A stretch of DNA of 34,543 nucleotides from Lindgomyces ingoldianus (Eukaryota; Ascomycota; Dothideomycetes; Pleosporales; Lindgomycetaceae), in assembly GCF_010093535.1 (NCBI RefSeq), contig NW_022985163.1:989243-1023785 (forward strand). Direction: 5' to 3'. The position numbers and the translations under genes were made by a program. The notes under the pieces are model-generated. The model searched no databases, was not told the origin of the DNA, and was given only the letters and a program-made list of their open reading frames with translations. Every line of letters starts with the position of its first letter. Within the stretch, counting starts at the first letter, position 1. Shown here in pieces: positions 9,685 through 20,268 of this stretch.

Positions 9685-10130
9685 CAGGGTTGCTACTTTT
9701 ATAGTAATTACTATTCTAAAATAGTAATTACAATTTTTTTAAAAGTCTATAACAGCTTAATTACATTAGCTAATATTCTAAAAACCTAAACTTAGATACT
9801 AGGTATACTAAAGTATAGATCTATAAGATTAGATTCTACTATATAAATTTGTATCCCTAGTAATAAAGAAAAAAAGAGAAAAAAAGCAGAAATAGTAATA
9901 GTAATAGTAATTACTATTTTTCTCTTCTTTTTTTCTCTCTTTTTTATTTATTATAAATGTATTAAATATAACTTTTAGAATTTAAATTCATAGATTTATA
10001 GACTAGTTTACTTAGCATCTATATATTAATTTTTAGAATTATAGCTTATGTAATTAAGTAATAATAACGTTTTTAAAAACATAGTAATTACTATTTTAAA
10101 AATAGTAATTACTATAAAGTGGCAACCCTG
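9685..10130. mobile_element. hAT-like miniature element (446 bp) with 8-bp target duplication
   Basis: Bounded by CAGGGTTGC and GCAACCCTG, with inverted repeats of roughly 45 bp. The 8-bp duplication CTACTACA lies at 9677-9684 and 10131-10138. Sister copy B2 shows the unfilled site (CTCTACTACACTAC). The 8-bp TSD and CAGGG end point to the hAT superfamily. There is no coding capacity. Each arm includes the perfect palindrome AATAGTAATTACTATT or a close form, and the middle (about 9865-9945) is another imperfect palindrome of A/G-rich and T/C-rich arms. Confidence 0.85.
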
Positions 10131-10199
10131 CTACTACACCACCCTTCTTACACTAATGCATTTCTAATAACACTACTTAGACGTGTTAAAGGAACATTA

Positions 10200-12000
10200 G
10201 ATGTAGCTTATGCTTTAGGCTTTTAAATAAAATATAATACTTTTTAAGCAACGCGCTATAGCTATCTATAAGGTTTTTTAAAAGATAATAAGTAACTAAC
10301 GCGCTAGATAACCTTTCTAAGCTAATTATATAGCTAACTTATAAAAGCTAGATAATAATAAAAAGCAGGTAATTATTTAGCACATACTTAAGCTAAATGC
10401 GCAAGGATTTCCCCCTTAGCTAGCAGCTATAGCTAATATAGCTAATTCTTTACACGCTAAGCGTAATATAGCCTATATTATTATAAACTAGCCTAATATG
10501 TTTATTAAGTGTTACTTAAAGCTTAAAGTAAAGTTTAAGTGTAAGTATAACTATAAGAGAGCTTTTTATAAGAATTCTGCAGTAATTTAAGGCTAGTTTA
10601 ACTTTATAAAGAATATTAAAGCTAAGTATAGTATTTAAAATAACAACACATACAACTTTAACAAGACAGAGTTTATAATAGGCTAGATATTTACTAGAGC
10701 AGTTATTACAGGTTTAGAAAGAGAAGGACAGCTAAAAGCAGTTTAGCTAGGTAACTAGAAGTAGACAACAGCTATCTAGGGCATTAATGCTAAAAGGTAG
10801 GCTATTTTGCCTTCTATTATTTTCTAGGGTAGCAACTACTTTTTAAACTAGTATAAAAAGAAAAATCTACTTTAGAATTAGGTTATTATAATCTCTAAGC
10901 GCAGCTAGACTACTAATTAGCTTAGTCTAGACTAGTTAAAGCACTTTAATTGTAACGGCGCAGGCAAGACAATAGGTCCGAATGCGGTGGGAGTCCACTC
11001 AGAGGCATATGGGAGTGCGTGGGGACTCTGAACCTGGGAATGCCATTGACACCTATAGGCCTAGTACAAAAGGATATCAGAAAACTACCGAGCTAGCTAC
11101 AGGGGCGAGGTGCGACTAAATACATGAGGGAATAGGGGTAACAGCAGGGGGGCAGGGCAGAGTCGGGGCCAGGTCGAGTCAGGATCGAGCCAGGGTCGGA
11201 GCCGATACAGGGACCCTTCGGATGGGTTCCGGGCGACCCGAGATGGAACGAGAATCGTTACATTAATGTGCATATAAAGAAGTGTACTATTAGCAGCTAC
11301 TATTTACTAGTTATTAACAGCTATAAAAGCTACAACTTACTTTATTTCTAGTAATACTATAAAGATAATAAAATTATTACTATCTACATACCTTTACACT
11401 TATCACACCTCTTACAGCCACTTAATATAGGTTATTTTACTCTTTTAAAGAAGGTGTATAAGTGCTAAGCTAAAAACTTTATGTGTAACTAAATTACTTA
11501 TATTATAAAAATAAAGTTTCTAATATGCTTTAAAGTAGCTTATAATGCTATAATTACTTCTAGTAATATCTAAGAAGGGTTTTAAGGCGCTAGATTAGTT
11601 ATTTTTAACCTATAATAGGTTATAATAGGCCTTAATATAAAGTTGTGCACTTTATTACTACTACTACTTATATACAACAAGCCCTAGTAGTTATAAACCC
11701 TAAGTAATACCTTAGAACTTAGGTTATAATTAATGCTTATAAAAATAAAGATTTAAAAGCATATAAATAGTTTACTAACTTTTATAGTTAAAGTGTTTAA
11801 GAAAGTTTTAAAAAGAGTAGTAAGAATTACGCATAAGCTAGTGTTAGTGTAATAAGAAATTACTAAGCTTTAAGCAGCTAATAAGGCTACCACACAACAT
11901 AAATTACATAAAAGAAAGTAAATTAAGGTAGAAAAAACCTTAATAATTTAAAAAAGCCTACGCTTAATAGCTTTAAAGGAGTTTAGAGCGCGCAGTGACA
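10200..12000 (+). pseudogene. Family B pogo transposase, RIP-inactivated
   Basis: Reading on the plus strand recovers the layout of fungal pogo/Fot-type transposases: an HTH_CENPB-like start (QGFPP, AAIANIANSL), the YKRAFYKN segment, and the first DDE_1 box near 10651-10665 reading TYNFNK, where the family norm is YNFDE (D to N, E to K, both G-to-A). After the solo LTR at 10951-11262 the second box appears at about 11311-11335 (INSYKSYN) and the HLLQPL..GYF-type motif at about 11400-11450. Stops are TAA/TAG throughout. This copy is dead; a trans-acting source would be needed for movement. Confidence 0.75.
10951..11262. repeat. GC-rich solo LTR (312 bp) with 5-bp target duplication TTAAT
   Basis: Starts TGTAAC and ends GTTACA (6-bp inverted TG...CA ends). 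TTAAT flanks it at 10946-10950 and 11263-11267, and B2 near 16199-16210 shows the empty site (CACTTTAATGTG). It is strikingly GC-rich and shows almost no RIP compared with the host element. No related internal region is present in the window, so its parent retrotransposon is elsewhere. Orientation cannot be fixed from the sequence. Confidence 0.88.
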
Positions 12001-12257
12001 GGAAAAAGGCAAAGAAGCAGGTGTAAGCTAAAGTAGGTAAGCTATCCTAAAGGCGCTGCAGACAGTGTAATTAGACTAAGCATAACGCGCAAATGTGTAA
12101 GCAAGAAGCAGAAGTAGTATCTAAATAATATTCTAGGCTGTACTGTACTATATAGTGCTAGAGCGGGTTGTTATAGGCTATAATAGAGTTTATTAGAGTA
12201 GGGTCTTAGCAAAAGTAAGCGACTCGGGTGTGTAAGCAACTTGCCTGTGAAGTACGT

Positions 12258-13345
12258 TAGTTTTTTTTAGTTAATTTATTATATTTTATATAATTAAAAG
12301 AAGAAACTAATCTTAGATTATATTATTATTTAGAGTTTAGTAGTCTTAATAAACTCTAATTTTTTCTCTTTTTTTTTTTTATAAAGACTACTGCTTAGGC
12401 TACTAGACTGTAGCTTTTTTAAATATAGCTGTGTGCTAGCATTTAGTTAACATATTTCTATAAAGCTTTTTTTTGTATATTTTTGTTAAAAGGCAGAGCT
12501 TATAGGTTTTTAGGTTAGAATTCTTTATTAGGTTTATAGCATAATTTTATAGTTAGTGTAGAGGCAATTCTTCTAGATTCTTAGGTGTCTTAAACATGTC
12601 TCTGTAGTTTTTATATTTTATAAAGATAGCATGTTCTTCTTAAATTTAGTAAACACTAACTTATTCTACATTTTTATTAGCTTTAAGTTTTTTATAAAAG
12701 ACTTTTTTAGTTTTTTTAATTACTTTTATTACTTTAGCTTTTAGTTCTTAGTAGAGGAATTTCTAAGGTTTTTATTTTTTTAGGTAGTAACTACTACCTT
12801 GTTTAGCTTATTTATAAATTATGCATAAGTTATTATAGCATGCTAACTAGGTTATGTGTGCATAGTCTTTAAGACTTTTAATAGTTATTATTTTCTAGTT
12901 AATAGCAAGATTATGTTTTTTAAGCTAGTTATATTCTAAGGTAGTGTTGTACTTGTCTCTTAGTAGAAGTATGCTTATAAACTTTTAATTCTTAGTGTTT
13001 AAAGTTTCTAAATTCTTCTTATACATTTTTAGATTAATTTATTTTTTACTATACTTTAGTAAAGAAGCATTAGTAAGAGTTACCTTAAATAGGCTTTTTT
13101 TAATTTAGAATAGGATGCTTTACTAGTCTACTTAGGTTACATCTATTACTGTAAAGGTGCATCTACTGTTAATAAAAGCTAACTTTATTTATCTTTTAAA
13201 TGTAAAAGTTATAGTTAAGCTTTACTCTAATCTTTAGCTTACAGCTACTAGCGCTTTTATGTTATAAAATTATTATTTTTTATTATTTATAAAATATAAG
13301 TTAATGTTCTTTTATAAGTTATTAAGTTTATTACTTTTTTATATA
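12258..13345 (-). pseudogene. G2 reverse transcriptase N-part and upstream polyprotein remnant
   Basis: On the minus strand near 12310-12370 the frame reads EKIRVY.DY.TLNNNII, matching the gypsy RT box LRVCVDYRxLN with RIP-type changes. Upstream, toward 13345, the sequence should cover the RT start and protease region, but it is too decayed for me to name residues. It is separated from the rest of RT by B1 and from gag by B3 and A2. Confidence 0.6.
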
Positions 13346-14445
13346 ACGTACTTCACAGGCGAGTTGCTTACACACCTAAGTTGCTTACTTTTGCTAAGAC
13401 TCTACTAAACTACTCTTCTTACACTAATGCATTCCCTACAACACTACTTAAACGCGCTAAAAGAATGTTAGGTATAGCTTACACTTTAAGCTTTTAAATA
13501 AAACATAAAACTCTTAAAGAAACATGCTGCAGCTATGTGCAGGGTTCTATAAAAGACAATAAATAACTATAGCGCTAGATAACCTTTATAAGCTAATTCT
13601 ACAGCTAAATTATAAAGGCTAGGTAATAAAAAGAAGCAGGTAATTGTTAAGACTATACTTAAGCTATATACATAAGAAATTTCCCCTTAGATAGCATTTA
13701 TAGCTAATATAGCTAATTCTTTACAAGCTAAGCGTAATCTAGGCTATGTTTATATAAACTAGCCTAGTATATTTATAAAGTGTTATTTAAAGCTTAAAGT
13801 AAAGTTTTAAGTGTAAGTATAGTTAAGAGATATTTAGCTAATTATAAACTTTGTTTTGCTAAAGTTACACATGTTACTATCTTAGATGCTATACTTAGCT
13901 TTAATATTCTTTACAAGGCTAAACCTGCTCTAAATTACTCTAGAACTCTTATAAAAAGCTCTCTTATAGTTATACTTACGCTTAAATGTTACTTTAAGCT
14001 CTAAATAACACTTTATAAACATACTAGGCTAGTTTATGTAAACATAGCCTAAATTACACTTAGCGCGTAAAGAATTAGCTATATTAGCTATAAATGCTAT
14101 CTAAGAGGAAATTCCTTACACATATAGCTTAAGTATAGTCTTAATAATTACCTACTTCTTTTTATTGCCTAGCCTCTGTAATTTAGCTGTAGAATTAGCT
14201 TATAAAGGTTGTCTAGTGCTATAGTTATTTATTATTTTTTATAAGACTTTATACATAGCTGTAGTATATTTCTTTAAGAGTTTTATATTTTATTTAAAAG
14301 CTTAGAGCGTAAGCTGTATCTAACATTCTTTTAGCGCGTCTAAGTAGTGTTATAGAGAATGCATTAGTGTAGAAAAGGTAGTTTAGTAGGGTCTTAGTAA
14401 AAGTAAGCAACTTAGGTGTGTAAGCAACTTGCTTGTAAAGTACGT
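13346..14445. mobile_element. Fold-back element B3: head-to-head inverted dimer of the family B 5' end
   Basis: Bounded by ACGTACTTCACAGGCGAGTT and its inverted counterpart, with TA duplicated at 13344-13345 and 14446-14447. The left arm (13346 to about 13830) and right arm (about 13846-14445) are inverted copies of the same 5' half of the family B element; landmarks CACTAATGCATTC, GCAGGTAATT and the GCTAATATAGCTAATTC block occur in both. The right arm runs about 115 bp further, to the YNFNK box. The 3' half of the element is missing. Differences between arms are mainly C/T and G/A. It could fold into a hairpin of about 490 bp per arm. Confidence 0.85.
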
Positions 14446-14583
14446 TATATAAAGTTAATGTTTTTTAACATAATAGTTAGCTACTTTACATTTATAGTCT
14501 TTTACTAAGTAGTAAGTTAGTATATAAATTTCTTTATATATAGCTTTTTATTAAAAATAATAGAATTTGTAACTATTTTAGTA
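14446..14583 (-). pseudogene. Short G2 segment between B3 and A2
   Basis: About 136 bp of AT-rich DNA bounded on both sides by TA-duplicating insertions. It is placed in G2, between the polyprotein remnant and the gag remnant, by position only; no motif is readable. Confidence 0.45.
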
Positions 14584-16420
14584 ACATACCTAACAGGTTA
14601 GCTAGCTACACAGGTTAGCTAGCCACTTTTGCTAAGCCTCTACTAAATTCTACCTATCTACATAATGCCTTAACAACAACACTAGATTAAATCTTCTAAA
14701 GAATGTTAGATATAGCTTGCTCTTTAGGCTTTTAAATAAGACTTAAAACTTTTTTTATAACATGCTACAGCTATTTATAATGTTTTTTACATAACACTAA
14801 GTAATTAACACACTAGACAGCTTTTATAAGCAGAATGCTAGCCTAAATTAAAGAATCTAACTAAGCTTAAAAAGAAGGTAGTTGTTAAGTACATACTTAA
14901 GCTTATTATACATAGATTTCCTCTTAGGCTTACAGCTATAGCTAATATAGCTAATTCCTTACGCGCAAAGTGTAATCTAGGCTAGGTTAGCTTAAACTAG
15001 CCTAGTATGTAAGTTAAGCACTACTTTAAGTTTATAATAAAGTTTAATTATAAGTATAATTATAAGAAAGCGCTTTATTAAGATCTAGAGGTTATCTAAA
15101 GCTAGTTTTACCTAGTAGCTAATATAAACGCTAAGTACAGTATCTAGAATAAAGATATATATAACTTTAATAAGTTAAGCTTTATAATAGACTAGATATT
15201 AACTAGAGCAGTTATTATAGCTTTAAAAAGATAAGAATAGCTAAAAGTAATATAGTAAAGTAATAAAAAGTAGATAATAGTTATCTAGAGCATTAACATA
15301 ATAAAGTAACGTACTTTATAGGCGAGTTGCTTACACACCTAAGTTGCTTACTTTTACTAAGACTCTACTACACTACTTTTTCTACACTAATACACTACTT
15401 TTTCTACACTAATACATTTCTAACAACACTACTTAGACATGTTAAAGAAATGTTAGATGCAGCTTACACTCTAAGCTTTTAAATAAGATGTAACACTTTC
15501 TAAGCAACATGCTGCAGCTATTTATAAAGTCTTTTAAAAAATAATAAGTAACTAATACACTAGATAACCTTCTTAAGCTAATTATATAGCTAACTTATAA
15601 AAGCTAGATAATAATAAAAAGCAGGTAATTATTTAGCACATACTTAAGCTAGATGCGCAAGGATTTCCCTCCTAGCTAGTAGCTGTAGCTAATATAGCTA
15701 ATTCTTTATATGCTAAGCATAATATAGGCTATATTAGCATAAACTAGCTTATTATGTTTATTAAGTGTTACTTAAAGCTTAAAGTAAAGTTTAAGTGTAA
15801 GTATAACTATAAAAAAGCTTTCTATAAAAATTCTATAGTAATTTAAAGCTAGTTTAACCTTATAAAGAATATTAAAGCTAAGTATAGTATTTAGAATAAT
15901 AACATATACAACTTTAATAAAATAGGGTTTATAATAGGCTAGATATTTACTAGAGCAGTTATTACAGGTTTAGAGAGATAAGGACAGCTAAAAGCAGTCT
16001 AGCTAGGTAACTAGAAGTAGACAACAGCTATCTAGGGCATTAATGCTAAAAGGTAGGCTATTCTGCTCTTTATTATCTTCTAGGGTAGCAACTACTTTTT
16101 AAACTAGTATAAAAAGAAAAATCTACTTTAAAATTAAGTTATTATAATTTTTAAGCATAGCTAGACTACTAATTAGCTTAGTTTAGACTAGTTAAAGCAC
16201 TTTAATGTGTATATAAAAAAGTGTACTATTAGCAGCTACTGTTTGCTAGTTATTAACAGCTATAAAAGCTATAACTTACTTTATTTTTAGTAATACTATA
16301 AAAATAATAAAATTATTACTATCTCTATACTTTTTTACTTATTACACTTTTTATAGCTACTTAATATAGGTTGTTTTGCTCTTTTAAAGAAGGTGTATAA
16401 GTGCTAAGCTAAAAACTTTA

Positions 16421-16955
16421 NNNNNNNNNNNNNNNNNNNNNNNNNNNNNNNNNNNNNNNNNNNNNNNNNNNNNNNNNNNNNNNNNNNNNNNNNNNNNNNN
16501 NNNNNNNNNNNNNNNNNNNNNNNNNNNNNNNNNNNNNNNNNNNNNNNNNNNNNNNNNNNNNNNNNNNNNNNNNNNNNNNNNNNNNNNNNNNNNNNNNNNN
16601 NNNNNNNNNNNNNNNNNNNNNNNNNNNNNNNNNNNNNNNNNNNNNNNNNNNNNNNNNNNNNNNNNNNNNNNNNNNNNNNNNNNNNNNNNNNNNNNNNNNN
16701 NNNNNNNNNNNNNNNNNNNNNNNNNNNNNNNNNNNNNNNNNNNNNNNNNNNNNNNNNNNNNNNNNNNNNNNNNNNNNNNNNNNNNNNNNNNNNNNNNNNN
16801 NNNNNNNNNNNNNNNNNNNNNNNNNNNNNNNNNNNNNNNNNNNNNNNNNNNNNNNNNNNNNNNNNNNNNNNNNNNNNNNNNNNNNNNNNNNNNNNNNNNN
16901 NNNNNNNNNNNNNNNNNNNNNNNNNNNNNNNNNNNNNNNNNNNNNNNNNNNNNNN
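16421..16955. other. Assembly gap (535 N)
   Basis: By comparison with B1 the gap hides about 405 bp of B2 (the counterpart of 11482-11886) plus at least the first 250 bp of a copia LTR. That is more than 535 bp, so the N count is probably nominal or the copy is truncated. Open frames running into the gap are artefacts. Confidence 0.9.
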
Positions 16956-17026
16956 ATCATCCCATACATCATATCCAAACCCATCATTCATCTCAGGAAG
17001 CCTAGAAACAGTGCTTCAATCTGACA
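16956..17026 (+). repeat. 3' end of a copia LTR inserted in B2
   Basis: Matches the last 71 bp of the LTR at 30887-31207 and ends CAATCTGACA. It is followed directly by B2 sequence (CTACTACATAACATAAATT), as in B1 at 11887. It is visibly less RIP-mutated than its host. Whether it is a solo LTR or the end of a complete copia element cannot be told because of the gap. Confidence 0.8.
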
Positions 17027-18520
17027 CTACTACATAACATAAATTATATTAAAAAAAAGTAAATTAAGGTAAAAGAGACCTTAATAATTTAAAAAAGCCT
17101 ACACTTAACAGCTCTAAAGGAGTTTAAGGCGCGTAGTAACAGGAAGAAGGTAAAGAAGCAGGTGTAAGCTAAAGTAGGTAAGCTATTCTAAAGGCGCTGC
17201 AGACAGTGCAATTAGACTAGGTATAACACGCAAATGTGTAAGCAAGAAGCAGAAGTAGTATCTAAATAATATTCTAGGCTGTACTGTACTATATAGTGCC
17301 AGAGCGGGTTGTTATAGGCCATAATAGAGTTTGTTAGGGTGGGGTCTTGGCAAAAGTGAGTGACTCAGGTGTGTAAGCAACTCGCCTATGAAGTATGTTA
17401 GGCTATTTTACTTTTTATTATTTTTAAAGGCTGCTATTACCTTTTTACTTAGTATAAAAAGAATTTTTTACTTTAAACCTAGGTTATTATAGTCTTTAAG
17501 AATAGCTAGATAATAAATAAGCTTAAGCTACAGTAGTTAAAGAACTTTAATAAGTATATAAAAAAAAGGTTATAAGCGCTTATTAGCTTTTTATTATTAA
17601 TAGCTATAAAAGCTATAACTTACTTAATTTTTAGTAGTACTATAAAAAGAATAAGATTATTACTATCTACATGCTTCTATACTTATCACACTTTTTATAG
17701 CCTCTTAATGTAGGTTATTTTACTCCTTTAAAAAAAGTGTATAAGTGCTAAGCTAAAAATTTTATGTATAACTAGATTACTTATATTATAAAACTTAAGT
17801 TCCTACTATGCTTTATACGCGCCTATAATGTAGTAATTACTTTTAGTAATATCTAAAAAGGGTTTTAAAGCGCTAGTTTAGTTCTATTTAACCTAAAATA
17901 GGTTAAAATAGCTCTTAACATCTAGTTGCGTACTTTATTACTACTACTACTTATTAATAACAAGCTCTAGCAGTTGTAAACCTTAAGTAATACCCTTAAA
18001 TTTAGGTTATAATTAATGCTTATAAAAGTGAAATTTAAAAGCATATAAATAGCTTACTAATGTCTATAGTAAAGGCCTTTAAGAAAGTTTTAAAAGGGGT
18101 AGTAATTATTATGCATAAGCTAGTATTAGTGTAAAAGGAGATTATAAAGCTTTAAGCAGTAAATAAGGCTACTACATAACATAGATTGCATAAAAGAAAG
18201 CAGATTTAGGTAGAAAAACTTTAATAGTTAAGAATAGAGCTTGTCTAACTACTTTAAAGAAGTTTAAAGTGTGTAGTAATAGAAAGAAGCTAAAGACATA
18301 GGTGCGCGCTAAAGAAGGTAAGCTAAGTTAAAAGTAATGTAAGCAGTGTAATTAGACGAAGTATAACTTACATACATGTAAGTAAGTAGCAAAAGTAGAC
18401 TCTAAATAATATCTTATGTTATATTACTTTATATAGGGCTAAAGTGGGCTGTTTTGCGCTAGAATAGGGTGGTTTTAGTAGGGGCTTGGCAAAAGTAGCT
18501 AGCTAACCTGTTAGGTACGT

Positions 18521-18875
18521 TAGTATTTTTATTCTTCTTTTTTTAAAAGTTTAGGCAGTTTTAGCAGAAATATCCTACTTTTTTATAGTTTAAGTAGGCT
18601 TTGTTCTTTAGCTATTTCTATTACTTCTTAGTTAAAGGCAGCCTATTGTGTCTAGAAGCTTAGCTTTTCTTTAAAAAAAAAGGCTTTATATATGTTTTAT
18701 GTAACTAAGGTTTATTAGTTTTTTATTATAATAAGAGGCTTCTCTTTTCTTAGAAATAAACTTAGGTTTCTAAAAAGCTTCTCTATACTATTTTTTTCTT
18801 TTATGTTTTTTATACTTATTATTATAAAGTGTTACTTTTGTAATAAAGTTTTTAAAAGTAGTTAGTTTTCTATTA
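18521..18875 (-). pseudogene. G2 gag remnant with decayed zinc knuckle
   Basis: Read on the minus strand at about 18550-18605 the frame gives YLNYKKVGYFC.NC. The spacing is that of a retroviral CX2CX4HX4C zinc knuckle, with Cys to Tyr and His to Tyr at three ligands, exactly the changes expected from G-to-A and C-to-T at TpG/CpA. This marks the end of gag and fixes the orientation of G2. The rest is Lys-rich, decayed sequence. A3 cuts the element at 18875. Confidence 0.7.
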
Positions 18876-20268
18876 ACGTACCTAACAGGTTAGCCGGCTA
18901 CACAGGTTAGCTAGCCACTTTTGCTAAGCCCCTACCACACTCTACCTATCTACATAATGCCTTAACAACAACACTAGATTAAATCTTCTAAAGAACATTA
19001 GATACAGCTTACTCTTTAGGCTTTTAAATAAGACTTAAAACTCTTCTTATAACACGCTGTAGCTATCTATAATGTTTTTTATATAACACTAAGTAATTAA
19101 CACACTAGACAGCCTTTAAAAGCAGAATGCTAGCCTAAATTAAGAAATCTAACTAAGCTTAAAAAAAAGGTAGTTGTTAAGTATATACTTAAGCTTATTA
19201 CACATAGATTTCTCTTTAGGCTTACAGCTATAGCTAATATAGCTAATTTCTTACGCGTAGAGCGCAATCTAGGCTAGGTTAGCTTAAACTAGCCTAGTAT
19301 ATAAGTTAAGCACTGCTCTAAGTTTATAATAAAGTTTAATTATAAGTATAATTATAAAAGAGCGCTTTATAAAAATCTAGAGGTTATCTAGGGCTAGTTT
19401 TACCTAGTAGCTAATATAAAAGCTAAGTACAGTATTTAGAATAAAGATACATATAACTTTAATAAGTTAAGCTTTATAATAGGCTAGATATTAACTAGAG
19501 CAGTTATTATAGCTTTAAAAAGATAAAAACAGCTAAAGGTAATATAGTAAAGTAATAAAGAGTAGATAATAGTTATCTAGAGCATTAACATAATAAGGTA
19601 GGCTATTTTACTTTTTATTATCTTTAAGAGCTGCTATTACCTCTTTACTTAGTATAAAAAAATTTACTTTAAAACTAGGTTATTATAGTCTCTAAAAACA
19701 GCTAGATAATAAATAAGCTTAAGTTATAGTAGTTAAAGCACTTTAATAAGTATATAAAAAGAAAGGTTATAAGCGCTTATTAGCTTTTTATTATTAATAG
19801 CTATAAAAGCTATAACTTGCTTAATTTCTAGCAGTACTATAAAAAAAATAAAATTATTACTATTTACATGCCTCTACACTTATTACACCTTTTATAGCCT
19901 CTTAATATAGGTTGTTTTACCCCTTTAAAAAAGGTGTATAAGTGCTAAGCTAAAAATCTTATATGTAACTAAATTACTTATATTATAAAACTTAAGTTCT
20001 TACTATGCTTTATATACGCCTATAGTACAGTAATTACTTTTAGTAATATCTAAGAAGGGTTTTAAGGCGCTAGTTTAGTCTTATTTAACCTAAAATAGGT
20101 TAAAATAGCCCTTAATATCTAGTTATATACTTTATTACTACTACTACTTATTAATAACAAGCCCTAGCAGTTATAAACTTTAAGTAATACTCTTAAATTT
20201 AGGTTGCAATTAATACTTATAAAAGTAAAAATTTAAAAGCATATAGATAGCTTACTAATGTCTATAGT
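18876..20268 (+). mobile_element. Pogo-like DNA transposon A3, 5' 1,393 bp, cut by G3
   Basis: Begins ACGTACCTAACAGG with TA at 18874-18875 and is collinear with A2 without B2. It stops at TCTATAGT (20268), where A2 continues TCTATAGTAAAGG (about 18062). The remaining roughly 450 bp should follow G3 and copia, right of the window. The transposase frame is RIP-destroyed in the same way as in A2. Confidence 0.85.

Larger units (their letters stand above)
9621..12257 (+). mobile_element. Pogo-like DNA transposon B1 (family B) with two nested insertions
   Basis: Inverted ends start ACGTACTTTACAGGCGAGTT and end with the reverse complement of ACGTACTTCACAGGCAAGTT. TA is duplicated at 9619-9620 and 12258-12259. 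Removing the hAT-like insert (446 bp plus 8-bp TSD) and the solo LTR (312 bp plus 5-bp TSD) leaves 1,866 bp for the element. Each terminus has a doubled TTGCTTAC-type motif followed by CTTTTGCTAAG. It interrupts the reverse transcriptase of G2. Confidence 0.88.
15309..17398 (+). mobile_element. Pogo-like DNA transposon B2 nested in A2
   Basis: Begins ACGTACTTTATAGGCGAG and ends CGCCTATGAAGTATGT, with TA duplicated at 15307-15308 and 17399-17400. It is collinear with B1 but lacks the hAT-like and solo-LTR insertions, giving the empty sites for both. A 26-bp tandem duplication (CACTACTTTTTCTACACTAATA) lies just inside the 5' end (about 15370-15417). The assembly gap and a partial copia LTR sit in its second half. 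Confidence 0.85.
14870..18350 (+). pseudogene. Family A pogo transposase, RIP-inactivated and split by B2
   Basis: The plus-strand frame shows the HTH_CENPB-type region (RFPLRLTAIANIANSLRAK, about 14905-14965), then YNYKKALY.DLEVI and the first DDE_1 box at about 15154-15174 (DIYNFNK; the usual YNFDE has become NK). After B2, the second part reads INSYKSYN (about 17591-17620), NKIITIYM and LNVGYFTPLKKVYK, which match the NKIITLCMPPHSSH...LDVGCFxPLKxxY region of pogo transposases. Stops are TAA/TAG. Substitutions at catalytic positions make it inactive. Confidence 0.78.
14584..18520 (+). mobile_element. Pogo-like DNA transposon A2 (family A), interrupted by B2
   Basis: Ends ACATACCTAACAGG... 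and ...CCTGTTAGGTACGT, with TA at 14582-14583 and 18521-18522. Subtracting nested B2 and its TA leaves 1,845 bp, identical in length to A1. The 5' end carries a doubled ACAGGTTAGC motif and the 3' end a single one. A3 (about 19590-19605) shows the site as it was before B2 entered. Confidence 0.88.
4148..18875 (-). mobile_element. Scaffold Ty3/gypsy retrotransposon G2, split by nested insertions
   Basis: Five segments read in order on the minus strand: 18875-18521 (gag zinc knuckle), 14583-14446, 13345-12258 (reverse transcriptase N-part), 9620-9029 (reverse transcriptase palm and thumb) and 6172-4148 (RNase H, integrase, chromodomain, tail). The interruptions are A2, B3, B1 and cassette E, and G1 and A3 bound the two ends. 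The order zinc knuckle - RT - RNase H - integrase - chromodomain is that of a chromovirus-type gypsy element. G2 is the oldest element in the window, since nearly everything else sits inside it. No LTR of G2 is visible; both ends should lie beyond the flanking insertions. Confidence 0.75.

Noticed and set aside
16404..16991. Two overlapping minus-strand frames across the N block
   Set aside because: They consist almost only of unknown bases; the readable ends are copia LTR and pogo sequence.
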